Assembly (NCBI GenBank): GCA_009777515.1
Contig: WRLR01000009.1
Span: 1 to 63,056 of the forward strand
From: Oscillospiraceae bacterium
GTDB lineage: Bacteria > Bacillota > Clostridia > WRLR01
Reading direction: 5' to 3'
Length of the DNA: 63,056 bases
The notes under the pieces were generated by a model that was not told the DNA's origin, did no database searches, and was given only the letters and a program-made list of their open reading frames with translations. Shown here piece by piece: positions 58,514 through 63,056 of the stretch (positions are counted from its first letter, which is position 1; the number at the start of each line of letters is the position of its first letter). The position numbers were made by a program, and so were the translations under genes.

Positions 58514-59533
58514 CTATTCTCCGGCGCCCTCTGCACTGCCTTCCGCGCCGCTCTCCACGCCGCTCTCCACGTCGCCTTCCGCGCCGCCCCTGTGAAAACT
58601 GGTCCGCTTTTCAATATATATGGGCCTGCGTTTAGTTTCCATATACATGCGAGCCAGATACTCGCCCAGGATGCCGCAGGACAAAAGCATGATGCCGCCG
58701 ATCAGCAACAGCATAATGAACGTGGAAGGGTACCCGGGGGCGTCCGTGCCGATAAACATGTATTTTATCAACTCGTACAGTATAAGAATCATAGAAATAA
58801 ACGAAAATGCGACGCCGGCGAACGACGCGAACCGGAGCGGCACGGTAGTAAATGCCGTTATGCCCTCCAGAGCGTACTTAAACAGCTTCCAGAACGAAAA
58901 CTTGGTCTCCCCCGCGATCCGTTCGACATTGTGAAACTCGATCCACTTTGTCTTAAAACCGACCCATGCGAAAATGCCCTTGGAAAACCTCTGCACTTCG
59001 GAAAGTTCGAGGATGGCGCCCACCATTTGTTTCGTCATCATACGATAATCGACCGCCCCGTCGGCGATGTCCACGTCCGACATTCTGTTGATAAGCCTAT
59101 AAAACGCCCTCGCGAAGAAACTTTTTATGCGCGGCTCGCCCTCGCGGCTGACGCGGCGCGCCGAGCAACTGTCATAGCCCTCCTCATCCAGCGCGTACAG
59201 CATGTCGGCCAGCATGCGCGGCGGATGTTGCAAATCCGCGTCGATGACTGCAGCGTAATCGGCCGAGGCATTTTTCAGCCCCGCATATATGCCCGCTTCC
59301 TTGCCAAAGTTGCGCGAAAACGATATATAGTTGACGTTTTCATATTCGCGCGCGTAATCAGAAATGATCGCTAGCGTGTCGTCGGCGCTGCCGTCGTCAA
59401 CAAATATGAATCGGAACGCATATTGCGGCATTTTATTGATTTGGGCGCATGTCTCTTCAAAAAATCGCGCGAGCGACGGGCCCTCGTTATAGCACGGCAC
59501 TATCAGATCGACCGTTTTGCGCGGTGGCGCCAT
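58514..59533 (-). CDS. GtrB/CsbB-type undecaprenyl-phosphate glycosyltransferase (GT2)
   Basis: The 339-residue enzyme has the GT2 motifs VDLIVPCYNEG, FVDDGSADDT, SFSRNFGKEAGI, DADLQHPP and QRFSKGIFAWVG, then two C-terminal helices (LRFASFAGVAFSFISMILILYE; FIMLLLIGGIMLLSCGILGEYLARMY). It would load a sugar onto undecaprenyl phosphate. It lies 3 bp upstream of the GtrA-YfhO gene on the same strand. A Gly/Glu/Ser repeat tail (EGDVESGVESGAEGS) ends the protein. ATG with AAGGGGAG 8 nt upstream. Confidence 0.93.
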   Translation of the reverse strand: MAPPRKTVDLIVPCYNEGPSLARFFEETCAQINKMPQYAFRFIFVDDGSADDTLAIISDYAREYENVNYISFSRNFGKEAGIYAGLKNASADYAAVIDADLQHPPRMLADMLYALDEEGYDSCSARRVSREGEPRIKSFFARAFYRLINRMSDVDIADGAVDYRMMTKQMVGAILELSEVQRFSKGIFAWVGFKTKWIEFHNVERIAGETKFSFWKLFKYALEGITAFTTVPLRFASFAGVAFSFISMILILYELIKYMFIGTDAPGYPSTFIMLLLIGGIMLLSCGILGEYLARMYMETKRRPIYIEKRTSFHRGGAEGDVESGVESGAEGSAEGAGE

Positions 59534-59552
59534 TTTTGAATCTCCCCTTGCT

Positions 59553-59590
59553 TTTTTGTCTACCCTATTTGTTTTTGTCTACCCTATATG
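59553..59590 (-). repeat. 19-bp tandem duplication in the GT2 leader
   Basis: TTTTTGTCTACCCTATTTG (59553-59571) and the same sequence with one change (59572-59590), followed by a weaker partial copy. Located 20 bp upstream of the GT2 start on the minus strand. Confidence 0.85.
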
Positions 59591-59678
59591 TTTTCTGGCT
59601 ATCCATTGGATCAATGCAAGATTATATCATGAATCACGTGCGATTCGGCTAAGGTGAGGATCGTTTTTTATTTATAAA

Positions 59679-59707
59679 TTGTATTTCCACGCATGATTTG
59701 GTAACAT
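59679..59707 (+). promoter_or_regulatory. Promoter of the ThuA-like gene
   Basis: TTGTAT (59679-59684), 17-bp spacer, TAACAT (59702-59707). Confidence 0.5.
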
Positions 59708-59719
59708 GTTTTATTAAGA

Positions 59720-59750
59720 GTGTTAATTAGCTTGTTGAAGTGTTAATTAG
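59720..59750 (+). repeat. Direct repeat in the ThuA leader
   Basis: GTGTTAATTAG at 59720-59730 and 59740-59750, exactly two helical turns apart, just downstream of the predicted promoter; operator-like. Confidence 0.6.
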
Positions 59751-59771
59751 TTTTAGAAAGGAAGGTTTGTA

Positions 59772-60395
59772 ATGAAAAAATCAGTTTTGGTTATATGGCA
59801 CGACAGGTGGCACCCGGACACGACATACGAAGCGATGATCAATGAACTGTTCGGCGATTGGGACCTAAAAACCGACAAATCCATGCTGACGCTGTCTAGA
59901 GCGGAAAAGGCGCCCGATTTCGCCATTGTGCTGTCCGCCGCAATGCAGCAGGAGGAGTCGCTGTCCGACGAGGATCAAGCCGCAATATGCCGCATGGCTG
60001 ACAACGGCATGGGCATGCTGTACATCCACGCGGGCCTTACGCGCATTAAGGAGGGCACGCCGATATACGGGCTTACGCACGCGCGTTTCATTATGCACCC
60101 CCAGGGGCAGCCGCCGGTATACAACTGCGACATGCCAGGCGTCGGCCATCCGATCATGGCCGGGGTCGAGCCGTTTGAAGCGCCCGACGAGCATTATTTT
60201 TGTTATGTCGACGTAGAGAAGACGCAGCCGTTTATGGCGTCGCGCTCGGAACATGGGACGGAGATAGGGGGCTGGGCGCATGAATTCGGAAAAGGGCGCA
60301 TATGCTGCTTGGGCCCGGGCCACACGGTCGACGCCGTAGATAAGATGAAGCCGCTTATAGTCAGCGCGACCGCATGGTGCATGAAAGAAAAATAA
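59772..60395 (+). CDS. ThuA-like domain protein
   Basis: The 207-residue protein has the class I glutamine-amidotransferase-like fold of ThuA ([60 protein letters not shown]). ThuA proteins are tied to sugar utilisation in Proteobacteria, and a keto-sugar or hydrolase role is suggested in others; the reaction here is unknown. No signal peptide. GAAAGGAAGG precedes the ATG. Confidence 0.8.
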   Translation: MKKSVLVIWHDRWHPDTTYEAMINELFGDWDLKTDKSMLTLSRAEKAPDFAIVLSAAMQQEESLSDEDQAAICRMADNGMGMLYIHAGLTRIKEGTPIYGLTHARFIMHPQGQPPVYNCDMPGVGHPIMAGVEPFEAPDEHYFCYVDVEKTQPFMASRSEHGTEIGGWAHEFGKGRICCLGPGHTVDAVDKMKPLIVSATAWCMKEK

Positions 60396-60511
60396 ATAAA
60401 ACACTGTATCGGTTAGTTTTGAACTGTTGCAAAATAATATTAAACGAATCGCCCATACAGGGTATATTTAAATTATATTTTAATATATATGGCGGAAAGG
60501 GGTTATTTACA

Positions 60512-61057
60512 ATGAAAAAGTTTGTATGCACGGTATGTGGCTATGTACATGAAGGCGCGGCGGCGCCCGAGAAATGCCCGCAGTGCGGCGCGGCCCAATC
60601 AAAGTTTACGGAACAGGCCGCAGGCAAGTTTGCCTGGGCTGACGAGCACAGGATCGGCGTCGCGGCCGGCGTCGACAGCGAAATCCTCGAGGGTCTCCGC
60701 GCGAACTTTACCGGCGAGTGCACCGAAGTTGGCATGTATCTGGCGATGAGCCGCCAGGCCGAAAGGGAGGGGTTCCCGGAAATCGCCGAAGCCTACAAGC
60801 GCATAGCGTTTGAGGAAGCTGATCACGCGTCCAGGTTCGCCGAGCTGCTGGGCGAGGTCGTTTACGCCGACACGAAGAAGAACCTCCAGCTCCGCGCGGA
60901 GGCCGAACACGGCGCATGCGCGGGTAAAAAGGCTATTGCGACGCGGGCGAAAGAATTGAACTACGACGCCATCCACGACACAGTCCATGAGATGTGCAAG
61001 GACGAGGCGCGCCACGGCTGCGCGTTCCAGGGGCTGCTGGAGCGCTATTTCAAGTAA
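60512..61057 (+). CDS. Reverse-type rubrerythrin (N-terminal rubredoxin domain)
   Basis: The 181-residue protein carries the rubredoxin-type Fe site at the N-terminus ([10 protein letters not shown]...CPQCG), unlike classical rubrerythrin where it is C-terminal, followed by the four-helix diiron domain with ligand motifs [14 protein letters not shown] (Glu), [10 protein letters not shown] (ExxH), RAEAEH and [10 protein letters not shown] (ExxH). It would reduce hydrogen peroxide or oxygen in an anaerobe. AAAGGGG precedes ATG 60512; the longer reading from 60374 overlaps the previous gene without a ribosome site. A terminator with a long loop follows. Confidence 0.92.
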   Translation: MKKFVCTVCGYVHEGAAAPEKCPQCGAAQSKFTEQAAGKFAWADEHRIGVAAGVDSEILEGLRANFTGECTEVGMYLAMSRQAEREGFPEIAEAYKRIAFEEADHASRFAELLGEVVYADTKKNLQLRAEAEHGACAGKKAIATRAKELNYDAIHDTVHEMCKDEARHGCAFQGLLERYFK

Positions 61058-61077
61058 GACAAGACATATTATCGGAT

Positions 61078-61190
61078 AAGCGGCGGCAGTCGCAATATAT
61101 GCGTATAAGTATCGTATAAATATATTGTATAAGTATATTGTACATACACACATACATATGCATGCATTGCGCACTGCCGCCGCTTTTTGT
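61078..61190 (+). terminator. Long-loop terminator after rubrerythrin
   Basis: AAGCGGCGGCAGT (61078-61090) pairs perfectly with ACTGCCGCCGCTT (61173-61185), extended by CGCAAT/ATTGCG, then TTTTTGTTTTTC. The ~70-nt loop is filled with GTATAAGTAT-like repeats. Confidence 0.8.
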
Positions 61191-61199
61191 TTTTCTTAT

Positions 61200-61247
61200 G
61201 GTTGCATTAATGGTTGCATTAACGGTTGCACTAGTGGTTGCGCTTTC
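61200..61247 (+). repeat. 12-bp tandem array (4 units) upstream of the alcohol dehydrogenase
   Basis: GGTTGCATTAAT, GGTTGCATTAAC, GGTTGCACTAGT and GGTTGCGCTTTC at 61200, 61212, 61224 and 61236. It lies between a terminator and a promoter and is not in an evident gene. Confidence 0.9.
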
Positions 61248-61266
61248 CGTCTGGCGGACGCGAACA

Positions 61267-61295
61267 TTGTAATTGACCATCTGTTGCGATATACT
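61267..61295 (+). promoter_or_regulatory. Promoter of the alcohol dehydrogenase gene
   Basis: TTGTAA (61267-61272), 17-bp spacer, TATACT (61290-61295), ending 30 bp before GTG 61325. Confidence 0.6.
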
Positions 61296-61324
61296 ACCGA
61301 TAATACAAATGAAAAGGAATATCT

Positions 61325-62371
61325 GTGACTATGAAAGCATTATTCAAATACGCGGAAGGCCCGGGCAACTTGGAAGTCCGGGACGTGCCCGTGCCTGAGC
61401 CGGGGCCGGGGCAGGTCAGGATAAAAATAGCGGAAGCCGGAATATGCGGCTCCGACCTACACATTTACCACAGCGACATTGCTATACCCGTGAAGCCGCC
61501 GGTCATCATCGGGCATGAATTTTCGGGCGTCGTGGACGCATTGGGCGAGGGCGTTTCAACATGCGCCATTGGCGACCGCGTCGTTTCCGAAACGGCGTTT
61601 TCGTACTGCGGCGCCTGCGAGCTGTGCCGTACAGGTTGGTACAATCTCTGCCCCGAGCGCAGGACGCTCGGATATTGGTATGACGGGGCGTTTGCGAATT
61701 ATACAGTCGTGCCGGAAGGCCGCGTGCATGCTATACCGGACTCGGTGTCGTTCACGTCCGCCGCCATGACCGAGCCGCTCGCCTGCGTGACGCACGCGAT
61801 TGGCGATCTGTGCAAAATATCTCCACAGGATGTGGTGCTGGTCACCGGCCCCGGCGCCATCGGGCTGATGGCGGCCCAAACGGCTAAGGCGTACGGGGCG
61901 ACGGTGGTGCTGTCCGGCGCAGGCGTCGACGAGGAGCGCCTTGCGCTCGGCCGCTCGCTGGGGATAGACCACACAATCAATATTGGAGAAGAGGATTTGG
62001 GGCAAGCTCTCGATACTCTTACGGGCGGCGCGGGCCCGGACGTTGTTTTGGAATGCTCGGGCGCCCCTGCCGCGATAAACACAGCGCTCAGGCTTGTAAA
62101 GAAGCGCGGCTGGTTTGTCCAGATCGGCCTGCCGGGCAAGCCCATACAATTTGACTTGGAAGCCATCAACTACCGCGAGATCCGTTTTTCCGGCTCATTG
62201 GGCTCCCGCCGCCAGAGCTGGCGCATGGCGCTGTCGTTGCAAGAGGCCGGAAAGGTGCGGCTAGAGCCGTTGGTCACGCATAAATATCCGGTAAGTGAAT
62301 GGAAAGAAGCTTTTGATGTATTCGAAAACAAGCAAGGGTGCAAGGTGTTTATACTACCCGTGGACATATAG
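61325..62371 (+). CDS. Zinc-dependent alcohol/polyol dehydrogenase (MDR family)
   Basis: The 348-residue medium-chain dehydrogenase has the catalytic zinc motif AGICGSDLHIY, GHEFSGVV, the structural zinc loop YCGACELCRTGWYNLC, and the Rossmann motif VTGPGAIGLMAAQTAKAYGA. The pattern is closest to sorbitol/threonine dehydrogenases; the substrate is probably a sugar alcohol. It is followed by a transketolase gene 171 bp later, which fits entry of a ketose into the pentose phosphate pathway. GTG 61325 is 7 nt from AAAGGA; ATG 61331 is possible. Confidence 0.9.
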   Translation: MTMKALFKYAEGPGNLEVRDVPVPEPGPGQVRIKIAEAGICGSDLHIYHSDIAIPVKPPVIIGHEFSGVVDALGEGVSTCAIGDRVVSETAFSYCGACELCRTGWYNLCPERRTLGYWYDGAFANYTVVPEGRVHAIPDSVSFTSAAMTEPLACVTHAIGDLCKISPQDVVLVTGPGAIGLMAAQTAKAYGATVVLSGAGVDEERLALGRSLGIDHTINIGEEDLGQALDTLTGGAGPDVVLECSGAPAAINTALRLVKKRGWFVQIGLPGKPIQFDLEAINYREIRFSGSLGSRRQSWRMALSLQEAGKVRLEPLVTHKYPVSEWKEAFDVFENKQGCKVFILPVDI

Positions 62372-62542
62372 TCATTTATTATGATTTAAAAGCCACTCGC
62401 AAAATTCGCTTCCGCTGCCAATCAACACCGATTTTTAACAATATAGCAATACAATAAATCGCAACATTTTACACTTGACTCGGCAACATTTTAAGAATTT
62501 GAAGATTAAAACCGCAACATACGTGAAGAAAGGGAGATATTT

Positions 62543-63056
62543 ATGCCTATAACCGCAGAAAAACGCAAAGAATTGGATGGATTGTGCCGGAAGTTCCGGG
62601 CCAAGCTCATCGACGTCCTGCACGCCAAACAGACAGGGCATCCGGGCGGCTCGCTTTCTGTCTGCGAAATACTGGTGAGCCTGTATTTCCACCAAGCCAA
62701 CGTAAACCCCGCCAACCCGAAAGACCCCGCGCGGGACAGGGTAGTGCTCAGCAAAGGGCACGCGGCGCCGATGCTATATCTTTCGCTGGCTGAAAAGGGG
62801 TTCTTCCCGTATGAGGAAATAGATACCCTGCGCGATTTCGAAACAAGGCTGCAGGGGCATCCCAGTTCGAAAGACACCCCGGGCGTCGAGCTCTCCACAG
62901 GGCCGCTGGGACTGGGGCTTTCGGCGTCGCTTGGCATGGCGCTGGCTGCGCGCCTTGACGGCTTCGCTTCCAGGGTATATACGGTGCTCGGCGACGGGGA
63001 ATTGAACGAGGGCACGGTTTGGGAAGCGGCAATGGCGGCGGGCAAATTTAAGATAA
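62543..63056 (+). CDS. Transketolase, N-terminal subunit (truncated by window end)
   Basis: ATG 62543 follows AAAGGGAG. The 171 visible residues carry the TPP-binding signature: LHAKQTGHPGGSLSVCEIL, VLSKGHAAPMLYL, STGPLGLGLSASLGMALAA and VLGDGELNEGTVWEA (GDG...N motif for Mg-TPP). The short N-terminus is typical of split transketolases, in which N- and C-terminal halves are separate genes; whether this one is split cannot be seen here. Confidence 0.9.
   Translation, partial: MPITAEKRKELDGLCRKFRAKLIDVLHAKQTGHPGGSLSVCEILVSLYFHQANVNPANPKDPARDRVVLSKGHAAPMLYLSLAEKGFFPYEEIDTLRDFETRLQGHPSSKDTPGVELSTGPLGLGLSASLGMALAARLDGFASRVYTVLGDGELNEGTVWEAAMAAGKFKI

Overview
The window looks like a chromosome segment of an uncultured, anaerobic, spore- or gut-type Bacillota (class Clostridia). 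This is inferred from S-layer homology (SLH) proteins, a WalK/YycH/YycI wall-stress cluster, a T-box leader, a NiCo riboswitch, a reverse-type rubrerythrin, a corrinoid/UroD methyl-transfer pair, an anaerobic-type Cys sulfatase and frequent TTG/GTG starts with strong Shine-Dalgarno sites. Base composition is fairly GC-rich except for one AT-rich islet at about 22.05-24.1 kb. No rRNA, tRNA, CRISPR array, phage or transposase was seen.

Layout. 0-12 kb, surface: the end of a Wzy/O-antigen-ligase-like protein, three paralogous secreted SLH proteins with SbsA-type Ig-like repeats, and two TolC-like coiled-coil exported proteins. 12-22 kb, housekeeping: a ferredoxin-like aldo/keto reductase, Nnr, a coiled-coil unknown, a GT4 glycosyltransferase, MurJ, LysA and a FolT-type ECF S component. 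22-24.1 kb: AT-rich islet with a two-TM protein and an RlmN-like radical SAM protein, flanked by near-identical 34-bp repeats. 24.3-33 kb: a heptad-repeat exported protein with an MMPL/RND transporter, an FAD oxidoreductase and a divergent sulfatase. 33-39 kb: T-box leader followed by gatC, gatA, gatB and aspS (tRNA-dependent Asn/Gln synthesis). 39-41 kb: a 45-aa hydrophobic peptide gene with its own promoter, then a NiCo riboswitch controlling a CDF metal exporter. 40.8-51.4 kb (minus strand): galT, galK, comF, rlmH, yycI-like, yycH-like, a secreted unknown and walK. 51.5-55 kb: a second Fe-S aldo/keto reductase, a corrinoid protein and a divergent UroD-type methyltransferase. 55-59.5 kb: a GtrA-YfhO fusion with its GtrB/CsbB-type glycosyltransferase. 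59.7-63 kb: ThuA-like protein, rubrerythrin, zinc alcohol dehydrogenase and the start of a transketolase.

How it fits together. The surface proteins, MurJ, WalK-YycHI and the lipid-linked glycosylation pair form a cell-envelope theme. Two exact WalR boxes (TGTWAH-N5-TGTWAH) lie in front of the first SLH gene and of the yycH/yycI operon, so the S layer is probably in the WalRK regulon even though walR itself is not in the window.

Most striking observations: (1) GatA has lost all three residues of the Lys-cisSer-Ser amidase triad although it sits in an intact, T-box-controlled gatCAB-aspS operon. (2) The AT-rich two-gene islet has a radical SAM protein that keeps the RlmN/Cfr CGQL cysteine but lacks the second catalytic cysteine. 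(3) At least eight otherwise conserved proteins carry in-frame low-complexity tandem-repeat insertions, and many intergenic regions carry short tandem arrays, several with a 12-bp period. (4) Two genes seem to start at ATT or ATC behind good Shine-Dalgarno sites.
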